A stretch of DNA of 64,000 nucleotides from Daphnia carinata (lineage: Eukaryota; Arthropoda; Branchiopoda; Diplostraca; Daphniidae): assembly GCF_022539665.2 (NCBI RefSeq), contig NC_081337.1:1836679-1900678 (forward strand), written 5' to 3'. A program made the position numbers and the translations under genes. The notes beneath the pieces were generated by a model that had not been told where the DNA came from, ran no database searches, and saw nothing but the letters and a program-made list of their open reading frames with translations. Of this stretch, positions 29,498 through 40,900 are shown in pieces (position 1 is the first letter of the stretch; each line of letters begins with the position of its first letter).

Positions 29498-32400
29498 TCA
29501 CATAGCCGGCCCTGTTTCGGACAAAACACCTTCGTCGGATGCGATTTCCAGCAGGCACAATTTAGTAGTAGGGCGTTCGAGTTCCCCGGCTTTCGTACGC
29601 ACACGAGCGGAGCGGACGACACCATCGCTGCCACGGAAGACTTTTATTACTCGACCGGTTGGCCAGTCGCCACGACGTGAATTGTTGTCTACAATTAACA
29701 CTAAGTCGCCAGTTGCAAGGTTTCGCCGATTCTTGAGCCACTTGCGTCGCTCAATTAACTCAGGAACATACTCTCGAAGCCATCTCTGCCAAAAATGACT
29801 CGCGATTGCTTGAGTATGACGCCAGGTCTTTGCGGATGGAGCGGGATGGTGAGATGAGTTATCCGGCACAGGATTTCCGTTGGCTCGACCGAGAAGAAAG
29901 TGGTTTGGGGTGAGTGGCTCCGGCTCACGAGGGTCGACAGCGACGTGCGTAAGAGGCCGACCGTTTAGCATGTTTTCAACTGCTACGAGGGCTGATGAGA
30001 GTGTCTCATCAGTTAACGTTTGACCATTCAATACAGATCGTAATGCGGATTTGCCTGATTGAATAAGTCGTTCCCAGCTGCCGCCAAAGTGTGGAGCAGC
30101 GGGTGGGTTGAATATCCAATGGATGGATTTTCGAGCGAGACGTTCGGCAATGGAGGATGAATCCAGATGTTTCATGGCGTCTCGTAGCTCTTTTTCACCT
30201 GCGGTTAGGTTAGTGCCGTTGTCACTGTACACGGTGGACGGGCAACCTCGACGATTCGCGAAGCGCCAAAAGGAGTGGAGAAATGAGTCGGTGTCGAGCG
30301 TCCATGCCATTTCGAAATGTACGGCGCGAGTGGTAAGGCACATAAAGATGACACCCCATCTCTTAGCGGTGCGCCGATTCAATACCACGTCGATTGGGCC
30401 GAAATAGTCTATTCCGGTGACAGTGAACGGGGGTAAGTGTGACATCAGTCGGTTGGCAGGTAGCGCAGACATCAGAGGCGGCTCCGGTTTGGCGTGCTTT
30501 AGGCGGCAGTCTGGACAACGGGCAAGCACCTTTTGTACGGTTTGACGGAACCGAAGGATGTAATATTCCAGTCTGAGCTCACTGATTGTCCGCTCAACGC
30601 GCTCATGGCCGACACGGATGTGACAGTGAATTATCAGCAATCGGGCGATCGGGCTGGCGTGATGAAGGATGATCGGGTGTTTGATAAGCTCAGTGAAAGC
30701 TCCTTTCTCAATACGTCCACGTACTCTTAACAATCCAGACTCGTCGATGAATGGTGTAAGCTGATTTAACTTCGATAACGCTGGAATGCCTTTTCCGCTC
30801 GACAACTCGTTGATTTCCAATTTGAAGAAAGCTTGCTGGTCGAGGCGTAAGGCGACTAATTTTGCGTCTAGGAGGTCGGATGCACTGAGATATCTGGGGC
30901 TAGGTTGCTGTACTGGATGCTTACAGTACATTCTCACAAAACGGACAAGCCACCCGATTACCCGCAGATATCGATCCCATGAAGAAACACCTTTCGCGTA
31001 GTTGAACAATGGGCTGGTTGCTGGTGAACGTATTACGCCGGCCCATTTTGTGGGTGCAATTTCTGGATCGTTTTCAGTAGGTTCCTCAAATCCTTCGGTT
31101 AGCGGCCAACTGCACGGGTGATGACGTAGGAACGGTGGTCCAGCAAACCAACGGTGGTTTTGGTTTAATGACTCGATGCGGATTCCACGTGATGCGTCAT
31201 CAGCAGGATTTAGCTCCCCTGGTATGTGTCGCCACTGAGTTGCTTTTGACGATTCTAGAATTTCGGTTATCCGGTGGGCTACAAATGTGTGGAAACGACA
31301 GCTTTTAGCGTGGATCCATCGTAAAACAGTCGTAGAATCGGTCCAAAATGTTACGTCGATTTCCTTGTCCAGTCGTAGCTCGTGCACAACGGTTAAAGAC
31401 AGCTGTAGGCCTAACACCGCACCTTTCAGTTCTAGTCGGGGGATGGATATTTGTCGAACTGGAGCAACTCTAGCCTTGCCGATCACAAGACGCACGCTGA
31501 CCTTCCCGTTTGGATTAACTGCTCGATAGTAGACAGCTGCTCCGAATCCTAGTTCAGACGCGTCGGAAAACACGTGCAAAGAAACGGAGAGAGGTGATGC
31601 TTCGGCTCGTAAACTTCGTGGAATCTGAAGCTGTTGCAAATGTTGCAGGCTGGAGTGCCAATTTTTCCATCGTTTTTCTAGGCTGAGGGGTAGAGGGTCG
31701 TCCCAATGAATTTGCGCTCGCCAACAGTCTTGCAGGATGACTCTTGCTTGGAGGAGAACGGGACTCAAAAAACCAAGCGGATCATAAACGGACGCTGATA
31801 CTTTCAACACTTCCCGCATGGTTGTGCGTTGAGAATCCATCGATACTTTGAATTCAAAGGCATCGGTTTCCCAGTTCAGCAATAGTCCAAGCGTTCCTTC
31901 AGTTGGTAATTGGTCGAAATTTAAATTCAGTGGTACGGACAGCGCTGTTTGATCTTGTTGAGCAAGGATGGTACGAGAGTTGGACATGATTTGCCTCAGT
32001 TCAAACCCCCCAAGTTGACATAGGCGTTTGACATGGACAATGTGGTTGCTCGTAACTAATTCGTTGTCGGCAGAATATAGCACGTTGTCGACATAAGTGT
32101 TTTCTTTTAGTACACGCACTACGTCCGGATACTTTTCTTGAAAGTCTTCTGCAGTACGGTGGATGGCAAAGATGCACGTCGTGGGGGATGAAACGGCACC
32201 AAACACGTGTCGGGTCATTTTGTATACGAGGACAGGTTCGGTGGATCCAGGTTTTCGGTAAAAGAAACGTAAAGCGTCCTGGTCTAGTTCTGGTACGGCA
32301 ACTTGATGATACATTGCTTTGATGTCGGCAGCGACGGCGAACTTGAAATGTCTAAAACGTAGCAAAACTCCAACTAGGCTTGTCAACAAATCCGGTCCTT

Positions 32401-35400
32401 TGAGCAACGAATTGTTTAACGATTTTCCTTTGAACGTTGCCGAACAGTTGAACACGATTCGTACTTTGTCGGGCTTTCGGGGTGAGATGACGCCGTGATG
32501 TGGAATGTACCAAGTACGTCCTGGCGTACCGATTTCACTGGCTGATACGGGTTTGGCGTATCCTGACGAGATGTAGTCTTCCATGCCTTGGCGGTACTTT
32601 TCAGCATACCACGAATCTCGCATGAAGCGAGCTTCTAACATTTGGAATTGACGACTGACGACTGCATAATTGTTGGGTAACGTAACGTCGTTGTTCTTCC
32701 ACATCAATCCAACTTCATAACGTTCTCCCGTATGGCGGATCGTGGACTTCAGAATGTTTAACGCGTACTGATCAGTATCGCTGAGGCGTTCCTTGTAAGG
32801 ACTCGTGATACTTGATATGTCGTCTTCCCAAAGACGAGCGATGCTTTGTCGTAGTTCACATTCAGCTGATACAGTATGGATGAGATTAACACGAGGAAGT
32901 CCCGAGGAAGGTCTTGATGTTGGAATAGGCCCTGCCACACACCATCCAAATGGAGTAAGCACTGCGTCGGGTCCATCTGAATCTGGAGCAATACGCTCTT
33001 CGATGATAGTGTGTGCGCCGCGTACGTTGCGACCAATTAGGACGGCGACTTGCGATAGATCTACCGATGGTAGATCTAAGTCAGAAAGATGTTGCCATTT
33101 CGCTTTCAGTAATGGCCAGTCGAACTTGTGCCGTGATAAACGTATAGCTGGAACGACATAAGCTGATTTCACGTTGAACGTAGATGCGCCATCCTCGGAA
33201 GATAAGTTAAACGACACTTTCTTTGATGGAATCGATGGGTCTTCACCGTGGAATGTGCCAATGCAGAAAGAGCCGCTACTTCCTTCAAGTCCCAAAATTT
33301 CAGCAACCGTTTTCGTGATGAGAGTTGTTTCAGCACCGTTGTCGATTAGGGCGTATGTAGTAGCTAATTTGTCACCATTGGAGATTTGTACTGGAACGAC
33401 AGCGAGAAGTACGTGTTGATCGAAGTCTTCAATGCTCGTGGTGCCAACACTAGCGACGGGAACGGAAGGGCTTTTTGCCGGCCCATTTGCGGATGGTTCA
33501 AAGGTCACGAAGATCTTTGGGGCACCGTGCAGGAGAGTGTGGTGACTTTTGTTACAGCCGTTTTCAGTACATTTTCGCTTCTTGAAGCATTCCCGACTTT
33601 TATGGCCGCGTCCCAGACATTTTAGACAACACCTCAGATTGCGGATCGCCTCAACTCTTTTGTCCATCGACAGCTGGACAAACTCTTCGCATTTCTCCAT
33701 ATGATGGTTCATGCTGCACAGAGGACATGAACGTTGTAGATCGGTAGAGGTTTCACGGTGTTGAGTTTCCGGGTGCTCAATTGTTTTCATGGCTTGGGGT
33801 ACACTGCTAGTGGGAACAGGCTGTGACGTGCTATATACTCCAGGGCGAGACTGTTGTTTAGGACGATGCGATGTGTTGGCTGGTTTGCGCTCGGGTGTGT
33901 GTGCTGCAAACAGAGTATGTTTGATTACCATTTCTGCCTTCACGATGTTCTGGAGCCATTTGTCAAAGTCGTCCAGGGAAAGTGAATTCGGGTAGGCTTT
34001 CACTATTTTCTTTCCCCACTTGCTCTTCAGATCGTCGGGTAGTTTGTCGACAAGAGTTTCCAGTAAACCACTGGAACGTAGTTCACTTTCGTAGCCGAGA
34101 TTTCGAAGCGAGGCTACGGCTCCATGCAACGTAGTACTGAATTTCAACAGCGTCTGATAGTCACGGGAATGTCGTATCACGGGCAAGCTTAATATTGTGC
34201 GGATGTATGCTCTGGATACGAGATGCGGATGTCCATAAGTTTGCTCAAGCTGCTTGAGAGCTTCTTCATATAATGCAGGGTTGTTGAGACAGTCTCCCAG
34301 ACTGTCTCGGATTTCGCGTGTAACACAATGGCGGAGAATGGCCATTTTCTGGGTAGGTGTAAGATTTGGATCCCCTTCGACCATATCACGAAACATGGCT
34401 GCAAAGTCAGGCCATTTCAAAGGGTCTCCATCGAAGGGCTCACAGTCGATTTTTGGCTTACGGAATATCGATGTATGTGAGCGGTCGCCAACGATGTTGT
34501 TTGCCACAGGACTTAGCGACAGGCTCGTGTAAGGCCTTAAAGGTTCATTGGGTTTGCCAGTTGCGACGTTCGGGCTATTGTTTGTATGGCCATCCGGTGG
34601 TCCCCACACGTTGCTGCTGAATAAAGAGGCTCCTTGCGGCTGCTTTGGACGGGTTCCCAACGTGCAATATTCTTGTCCATTTTGCCACGGCATTGAACTC
34701 AACTTCCAATCGACCTTTTCTTTCGCGGGTTGATTTCGCTCTTCTAACCTCTTTAGCCGGTCACCCATTTCGGTTATGATGGCTTCATGTTGCTCGCGTA
34801 GACTTTTCTGTTCTTGTTCAAGCTGACGACGTTGCGTGATATTGGCGGTGTCACGGAGACGGCGATCTTTTTCTAATTCGAGAGTTAGGTTGCGCAATTT
34901 CACATTAGACTCGTGTAACTGCTGAGCGTGTTCGTTGGACTTCTGTTTCTCAAGGAGCAACGCTTCTTCAAGCTTACGACCTTTTTCTTCTTCTTCCTGC
35001 AGCCGCTTCCGCAGATCCAGACGAGATCCAGAAGACTTCACGGTTGTGTTGGTAACACTGCTTGCCACGTTGATGCTTTCTGGGGGGTTTTCTAGGTCGA
35101 CTGGAAGTTCGATGGCGGCAGCTGCTTGTTGTGCCATCGATTCATTGATGATGCTACTACGCGGTGATTCAGATTGCCTTGCCTTAGCTAAGGCTTGATG
35201 GCGTTGATGGCTTGCGGCGATGAATCGGTCGATGTCTTGGAGGACGGATGTGCATTCTTCTTCTATTTTCTCCATGTAAGTAATGTCGTCATCATTCTTC
35301 GGGGGAACGTAATTGGGAGCAGCTAAATATCTTCGGTGGGCTTTGAGGCATGCTTCGAAAAGATCCATTATTAGTTCACGGTGGGATTGAATCGAGGTAG

Positions 35401-35638
35401 CACAAGCGCCTTGCTCCAACAATGTACGGCTTTTTTTCAGAATGTTTGTACAACGTCTTTTTTCGGTACTTCGGGCTCTTTTCAGGAAGCTGATGTTGAC
35501 ACCGGCCTGGTCGGATTCTACATCTTGAACGAAATCTTCGTCTGACACGGCGATGTCCTTTCGACGGCTAATGACAGTGTCATCGGAATCAGAATCCCCG
35601 CTGTACCGATCAGGTTCATCTTCGAGTGCTGTGGCCAT
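29498..35638 (-). CDS. BEL/Pao gag-pol polyprotein (2046 aa)
   Basis: The polyprotein for the capsid and replication enzymes of the element, in one open frame. The frame is open upstream to a GTG at 35674, but I place the start at the ATG at 35636-35638, which has G at -3 and +4. Visible in order (numbering from that ATG): acidic N-terminus; coiled coil about 207-302; DUF1759-like gag region about 393-575; zinc knuckles C638-C641-H-C650 and C671-C674-H679-C684; aspartic protease with DNG at 766; reverse transcriptase with D1105 and YVDN at 1182-1185; the YDPLGFLSP region about 1285-1293, typical of Peptidase_A17; RNase H residues D1359, E1403, D1434 and D1480 or D1481; integrase zinc site H1673, H1678, C1708, C1711; integrase triad D1744, D1806, E1856; DUF5641-like C-terminus about 1933-2033. 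The length is normal for a BEL pol with fused gag. The odd feature is Asn at 1185 (codon at 32084-32086), where YxDD normally has Asp. Confidence 0.95.
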   Translation of the reverse strand: MATALEDEPDRYSGDSDSDDTVISRRKDIAVSDEDFVQDVESDQAGVNISFLKRARSTEKRRCTNILKKSRTLLEQGACATSIQSHRELIMDLFEACLKAHRRYLAAPNYVPPKNDDDITYMEKIEEECTSVLQDIDRFIAASHQRHQALAKARQSESPRSSIINESMAQQAAAAIELPVDLENPPESINVASSVTNTTVKSSGSRLDLRKRLQEEEEKGRKLEEALLLEKQKSNEHAQQLHESNVKLRNLTLELEKDRRLRDTANITQRRQLEQEQKSLREQHEAIITEMGDRLKRLEERNQPAKEKVDWKLSSMPWQNGQEYCTLGTRPKQPQGASLFSSNVWGPPDGHTNNSPNVATGKPNEPLRPYTSLSLSPVANNIVGDRSHTSIFRKPKIDCEPFDGDPLKWPDFAAMFRDMVEGDPNLTPTQKMAILRHCVTREIRDSLGDCLNNPALYEEALKQLEQTYGHPHLVSRAYIRTILSLPVIRHSRDYQTLLKFSTTLHGAVASLRNLGYESELRSSGLLETLVDKLPDDLKSKWGKKIVKAYPNSLSLDDFDKWLQNIVKAEMVIKHTLFAAHTPERKPANTSHRPKQQSRPGVYSTSQPVPTSSVPQAMKTIEHPETQHRETSTDLQRSCPLCSMNHHMEKCEEFVQLSMDKRVEAIRNLRCCLKCLGRGHKSRECFKKRKCTENGCNKSHHTLLHGAPKIFVTFEPSANGPAKSPSVPVASVGTTSIEDFDQHVLLAVVPVQISNGDKLATTYALIDNGAETTLITKTVAEILGLEGSSGSFCIGTFHGEDPSIPSKKVSFNLSSEDGASTFNVKSAYVVPAIRLSRHKFDWPLLKAKWQHLSDLDLPSVDLSQVAVLIGRNVRGAHTIIEERIAPDSDGPDAVLTPFGWCVAGPIPTSRPSSGLPRVNLIHTVSAECELRQSIARLWEDDISSITSPYKERLSDTDQYALNILKSTIRHTGERYEVGLMWKNNDVTLPNNYAVVSRQFQMLEARFMRDSWYAEKYRQGMEDYISSGYAKPVSASEIGTPGRTWYIPHHGVISPRKPDKVRIVFNCSATFKGKSLNNSLLKGPDLLTSLVGVLLRFRHFKFAVAADIKAMYHQVAVPELDQDALRFFYRKPGSTEPVLVYKMTRHVFGAVSSPTTCIFAIHRTAEDFQEKYPDVVRVLKENTYVDNVLYSADNELVTSNHIVHVKRLCQLGGFELRQIMSNSRTILAQQDQTALSVPLNLNFDQLPTEGTLGLLLNWETDAFEFKVSMDSQRTTMREVLKVSASVYDPLGFLSPVLLQARVILQDCWRAQIHWDDPLPLSLEKRWKNWHSSLQHLQQLQIPRSLRAEASPLSVSLHVFSDASELGFGAAVYYRAVNPNGKVSVRLVIGKARVAPVRQISIPRLELKGAVLGLQLSLTVVHELRLDKEIDVTFWTDSTTVLRWIHAKSCRFHTFVAHRITEILESSKATQWRHIPGELNPADDASRGIRIESLNQNHRWFAGPPFLRHHPCSWPLTEGFEEPTENDPEIAPTKWAGVIRSPATSPLFNYAKGVSSWDRYLRVIGWLVRFVRMYCKHPVQQPSPRYLSASDLLDAKLVALRLDQQAFFKLEINELSSGKGIPALSKLNQLTPFIDESGLLRVRGRIEKGAFTELIKHPIILHHASPIARLLIIHCHIRVGHERVERTISELRLEYYILRFRQTVQKVLARCPDCRLKHAKPEPPLMSALPANRLMSHLPPFTVTGIDYFGPIDVVLNRRTAKRWGVIFMCLTTRAVHFEMAWTLDTDSFLHSFWRFANRRGCPSTVYSDNGTNLTAGEKELRDAMKHLDSSSIAERLARKSIHWIFNPPAAPHFGGSWERLIQSGKSALRSVLNGQTLTDETLSSALVAVENMLNGRPLTHVAVDPREPEPLTPNHFLLGRANGNPVPDNSSHHPAPSAKTWRHTQAIASHFWQRWLREYVPELIERRKWLKNRRNLATGDLVLIVDNNSRRGDWPTGRVIKVFRGSDGVVRSARVRTKAGELERPTTKLCLLEIASDEGVLSETGPAM

Positions 35639-36162
35639 TGCTGGTTGCTTTACGATAGGACTAAGCACACTCACAAGAAGGGTTTCACGAAAAGTAATGT
35701 AATCTTGACCACTGGCGGTAGTACGGCGTGGTGAATGGGCGGATGTGACGGATAATAACGGATGCGCCTAAACACGCGGTACTCGCGCACTAGCCAAGAT
35801 GTAACTTTAGTACGGGGCACTTTAAACGGTTGAAAGTGATAGCAACGTGACGTGACTAGTGTTAACGATTGTCTTGAGCTGAAAGTATACGTCTGGATTC
35901 ACGGATGTCATAGACATAGGCGGATACGTTTGGGCAAGACTGCGACTTACACACACACACTACGACGTCGATTTTATCTACCACTTCACTTTTAACGTCT
36001 CAGTTTGCTTGTCAAGCGATAGAATTGTTTTAAACGATTACTACAATTAAGAATTCTCTTCCAAGTTAACGGATGCCACGGATTTAAATGGATACCTTCG
36101 GTCACGCTGGTTTCACGCGTACGATGAGAGAGAATTTCCCGGTCGATGCACCAAATTTTGAT
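35639..36162 (-). other. BEL 5' leader (untranslated)
   Basis: About 524 bases between the 5' LTR and the gag-pol ATG in element sense. It contains the primer binding site next to the LTR and an (AC)6 tract at 35949-35960 on the plus strand. The motif CGGAT recurs several times between 35740 and 36075. I see no additional conserved reading frame. Confidence 0.7.
36136..36153 (-). promoter_or_regulatory. Primer binding site, complementary to tRNA-Gly
   Basis: The minus strand reads TGGTGCATCGACCGGGAA, nine bases inside the 5' LTR. It is complementary to the 3' end plus CCA of an insect-type tRNA-Gly(GCC) at 17 of 18 positions; the single difference is A where that tRNA would call for G. The tRNA sequence is recalled from memory. 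This site primes minus-strand DNA synthesis. Confidence 0.8.
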
Positions 36163-36289
36163 TGTCACTAATCAAGTAGACTAGGACCAGTTCGGGTTTC
36201 TCTCAAAGCTCGTGAATTGAATTATTTTGACTGCCGGTAAACTTTAAATGTCTTTGTATTTGTCTTAGAGGAGAGTGACGCAGTAGTAA
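36163..36289 (-). repeat. 5' LTR of the BEL element, truncated (127 bp left)
   Basis: Identical to 29226-29352. Its inner edge (TGTCAC on the plus strand, ...GTGACA in element sense) is normal and lies next to the primer binding site. Its outer edge stops at gtagtaa and runs straight into satellite sequence, without the 77 bases present in the other LTR. The lost part would be U3, so the copy has probably lost its promoter. Confidence 0.8.
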
Positions 36290-37900
36290 ATATTTCATAC
36301 TGTTTGAATGTAAATATTGAAACTCACTGTATCACACTATATTCACATTGAATACAGATATATTTGATACTGTTGAAGGTACATCATGAAACTGATTCTA
36401 TAACACTATATTCACATTGAATACACGCATATTTGGTGCTGTTTGAATACAGATATTGAAACTCACTGTATCACACTATATTCACATTGAATACACGCAT
36501 ATTTGATGCTGTTTGAATACAGATATTGAAACTCACTGTATCACACAATATTCACATTGAATACACGTATATTTGATGCTGTTTGAATGTAGATATTGAA
36601 ACTCACTGTATCACACTATATTCACATTGAATACACGTATATTTGATGCTGTTTGAATGTAGATATTGAAACTCACTGTATCACACTATATTCACATTGA
36701 ATACACGTATATTTGATGCTGTTTGATACTCACTGTATATATATTCACATTGAATACACGTATATTTGATGCTGTTTGAATGTAGATATTGAAACTCACT
36801 GTATCACACTATATTCACATTGAATACACGATATATTTGATACTGTTTGAATGTAGATATTGAAACTGATTCTATAACACTATATTCACATTGAATACAC
36901 GTATATTTGATGCTGTTTGAATGTAGATATTGAAACTCACTGTATCACACTATATTCACATTGAATACACGTATATTTGATGCTGTTTGAATGTAGATAT
37001 TGAAACTCACTGTATCACACTATATTCACATTGAATACACGTATATTTGATGCTGTTTGAATGTAGATATTGAAACTCACTGTATCACACTATATTCACA
37101 TTGAATACACGTATATTTGATGCTGTTTGAATGTAGATATTGAAACTCACTGTATCACACTATATTCACATTGAATACACGTATATTTGATACTGTTTGA
37201 ATGTAGATCATGAAATGAAAATGATTCAAAAAAAATATATTCACATTGAATACACGCATATTTGATGCTGTTTGAATACAGATATTGAAACTCACTGTAT
37301 CACACAATATTCACATTGAATACACGTATATTTGATGCTGTTTGAATGTAGATATTGAAACTCACTGTATCACACTATATTCACATTGAATACACGTATA
37401 TTTGATGCTGTTTGAATGTAGATATTGAAACTCACTGTATCACACTATATTCACATTGAATACACGTATATTTGATGCTGTTTGAATGTAGATATTAAAA
37501 CTCACTGTATCACACTATATTCACATTGAATACATATATATTTGATACTGTTTGAAGGTACATCATGAAACTGATTCTATAACACTATATTCACATTGAA
37601 TACACGTATATTTGATGCTGTTTGAATGTAGATATTGAAACTCACTGTATCACACTATATTCACATTGAATACACGTATATTTGATGCTGTTTGAATGTA
37701 GATATTGAAACTCACTGTATCACACTATATTCACATTGAATACACGTATATTTGATGCTGTTTGAATGTAGATATTGAAACTCACTGTATCACACTATAT
37801 TCACATTGAATACACGTATATTTGATGCTGTTTGAATGTAGATATTGAAACTCACTGTATCACACTATATTCACATTGAATACACGTATATTTCATAATG
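36290..37900 (+). repeat. 70-bp satellite, divergent block right of the BEL element
   Basis: About 23 forward units with the same unusual variants as the block left of the element (tttcatactg, cagatata, cgcatatttg with gaatacag, cacacaatattc). It includes a shortened unit near 36721-36750, a disturbed unit near 37200-37245 with an A-rich run, and a fused unit near 37890-37915 (cataatgtttgaatgctgtttgaatg). After about 37.9 kb the array returns to the homogeneous type. No gene. Confidence 0.92.
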
Positions 37901-40900
37901 TTTGAATGCTGTTTGAATGTAGATATTGAAACTCACTGTATCACACTATATTCACATTGAATACACGTATATTTGATGCTGTTTGAATGTAGATATTGAA
38001 ACTCACTGTATCACACTATATTCACATTGAATACACGTATATTTGATAATGTTTGAATGTAGATCATGAAACTGATTCTATAACACTATATTCACATTGA
38101 ATACACGTATATTTGATGCTGTTTGAATGTAGATATTGAAACTCACTGTATCACACTATATTCACATTGAATACACGTATATTTGATACTGTTTGAATGT
38201 AGATATGAAACTGATTCTATAACACTATATTCACATTGAATACACGTATATTTGATGCTGTTTGAATGTAGATATTGAAACTCACTGTATCACACTATAT
38301 TCACATTGAATACACGTATATTTGATGCTGTTTGAATGTAGATATTGAAACTCACTGTATCACACTATATTCACATTGAATACACGTATATTTGATGCTG
38401 TTTGAATGTAGATATTGAAACTCACTGTATCACACTATATTCACATTGAATACACGTATATTTGATAATGTTTGAATGTAGATCATGAAACTGATTCTAT
38501 AACACTATATTCACATTGAATACACGTATATTTGATGCTGTTTGAATGTAGATATTGAAACTCACTGTATCACACTATATTCACATTGAATACACGTATA
38601 TTTGATGCTGTTTGAATGTAGATATTGAAACTCACTGTATCACACTATATTCACATTGAATACACGTATATTTGATGCTGTTTGAATGTAGATATGAAAC
38701 TGATTCTATAACACTATATTCACATTGAATACACGTATATTTGATGCTGTTTGAATGTAGATATTGAAACTCACTGTATCACACTATATTCACATTGAAT
38801 ACACGTATATTTGATGCTGTTTGAATGTAGATCATGAAACTGATTCTATAACACTATATTCACATTGAATACACGTATATTTGATGCTGTTTGAATGTAG
38901 ATATTGAAACTCACTGTATCATACTATATTCACATTGAATACACGTATATTTGATGGTGTTTGAGTGTAGATATTGAAACTCACTGACTCATACTATATT
39001 CACATTGAATACACGTATATTTGATAATGTTTGAATGTAGATATTGAAACTGATTCTATAACACTATATTCACATTGAATACACGTATATTTGATGCAGT
39101 TCAAATGTAGATATTGAAACTCACTATATTCACATTGAATACACGTATATTTGATGCTGTTTGAATGTAGATATTGAAACTCACTGTATCACACTATATT
39201 CACATTGAATACACGTATATTTGATACTGTTTGAATGTAGATCATGAAACTGATTCTATAACACTATATTCACATTGAATACACGTATATTTGATGCTGT
39301 TTGAATGTAGATATTGAAACTCACTGTATATATATTCACATTGAATACACGTATATTTGATGCTGTTTGAATGTAGATATTGAAACTCACTGTATCACAC
39401 TATATTCACATTGAATACACGTATATTTGATGCTGTTTGAATGTAGATATTGAAACTGATTCTATAACACTATATTCACATTGAATACACGTATATTTGA
39501 TGCTGTTTGAATGTAGATCATGAAACTGATTCTATAACACTATATTCACATTGAATACACGTATATTTGATGCTGTTTGAATGTAGATATTGAAACTCAC
39601 TGTATCACACTATATTCACATTGAATACACGTATATTTGATGCTGTTTGAATGTAGATATTGAAACTGATTCTATATCACACTATATTCACATTGAATAC
39701 ACGTATATTTGATGCTGTTTGAATGTAGATATTGAAACTCACTGTATCACACTATATTCACATTGAATACACGTATATTTGATGCTGTTTGAATGTAGAT
39801 ATTGAAACTCACTGTATCACACTATATTCACATTGAATACACGTATATTTGATGCTGTTTGAATGTAGATATTGAAACTGATTCTATAACACTATATTCA
39901 CATTGAATACACGTATATTTGATGCTGTTTGAATGTAGATATTGAAACTCACTGTATCACACTATATTCACATTGAATACACGTATATTTGATGCTGTTT
40001 GAATGTAGATATTGAAACTCACTGTATCACACTATATTCACATTGAATACACGTATATTTGATGCTGTTTGAATGTAGATATTGAAACTGATTCTATCAC
40101 ACTATATTCACATTGAATACACGTATATTTGATACTGTTTGAATGTAGATCATGAAACTGATTCTATAACACTATATTCACATTGAATACACGTATATTT
40201 GATGCTGTTTGAATGTAGATATTGAAACTCACTGTATCACACTATATTCACATTGAATACACGTATATTTGATGCTGTTTGAATGTAGATATTGAAACTC
40301 ATTGTATAACACTATATTCACATTGAATACACGTATATTTGATGCTGTTTGAATGTAGATATTGAAACTGATTCTATAACACTATATTCACATTGAATAC
40401 ACGTATATTTGATGCTGTTTGAATGTAGATATTGAAACTGATTCTATAACACTATATTCACATTTGAATACACGTATATTTGATGCTGTTTGAATGTAGA
40501 TATTGAAACTCATTGTATCACACTATATTCACATTGAATACACGTATATTTGATGCTGTTTGAATGTAGATATGAAACTGATGTATAACACTATATTCAC
40601 ATTGAATACACGTATATTTGATGCTGTTTGAATGTAGATATTGAAACTCACTGTATCACACTATATTCACATTGAATACACGTATATTTGATGCTGTTTG
40701 AATGTAGATATTGAAACTCATTGTATCACACTATATTCACATTGAATACACGTATATTTGATGCTGTTTGAATGTAGATATTGAAACTGATTCTATAACA
40801 CTATATTCACATTGAATACACGTATATTTGATGCTGTTTGAATGTAGATATTGAAACTCACTGTATCACACTATATTCACATTGAATACACGTATATTTG

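Larger units (their letters stand above)
29226..36289 (-). mobile_element. BEL/Pao LTR retrotransposon, 5' LTR truncated
   Basis: A 7064-bp element on the minus strand, identified by a gag-pol polyprotein with the BEL/Pao domain order (gag-like, zinc knuckles, aspartic protease, reverse transcriptase, RNase H, integrase, C-terminal DUF5641-like domain) and by terminal direct repeats. The 127 bases 29226-29352 and 36163-36289 are identical. In element order the right copy is the 5' LTR and the left copy the 3' LTR. The left LTR probably runs to 29429, where CA meets a purine-rich tract on the minus strand, so the right LTR lacks its outer ~77 bases. No target-site duplication is seen: the left flank ends tatcacac and the right flank starts atatttcatactg, a jump of 22 bases in the satellite phase. 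The intact frame and identical LTR segments suggest a fairly recent insertion, followed or accompanied by loss of the 5' end. Confidence 0.93.

Noticed and set aside
29404-35198. Plus-strand and off-frame open frames of 60-127 codons across the BEL element
   Set aside because: They overlap the long gag-pol frame in other frames, lack recognisable domains, and have composition that follows from the coding strand.
35674-35674. GTG at 35674 as the BEL gag-pol start
   Set aside because: A eukaryotic element should start at ATG. The next in-frame ATG (35638) has a good context and only 12 codons are lost.
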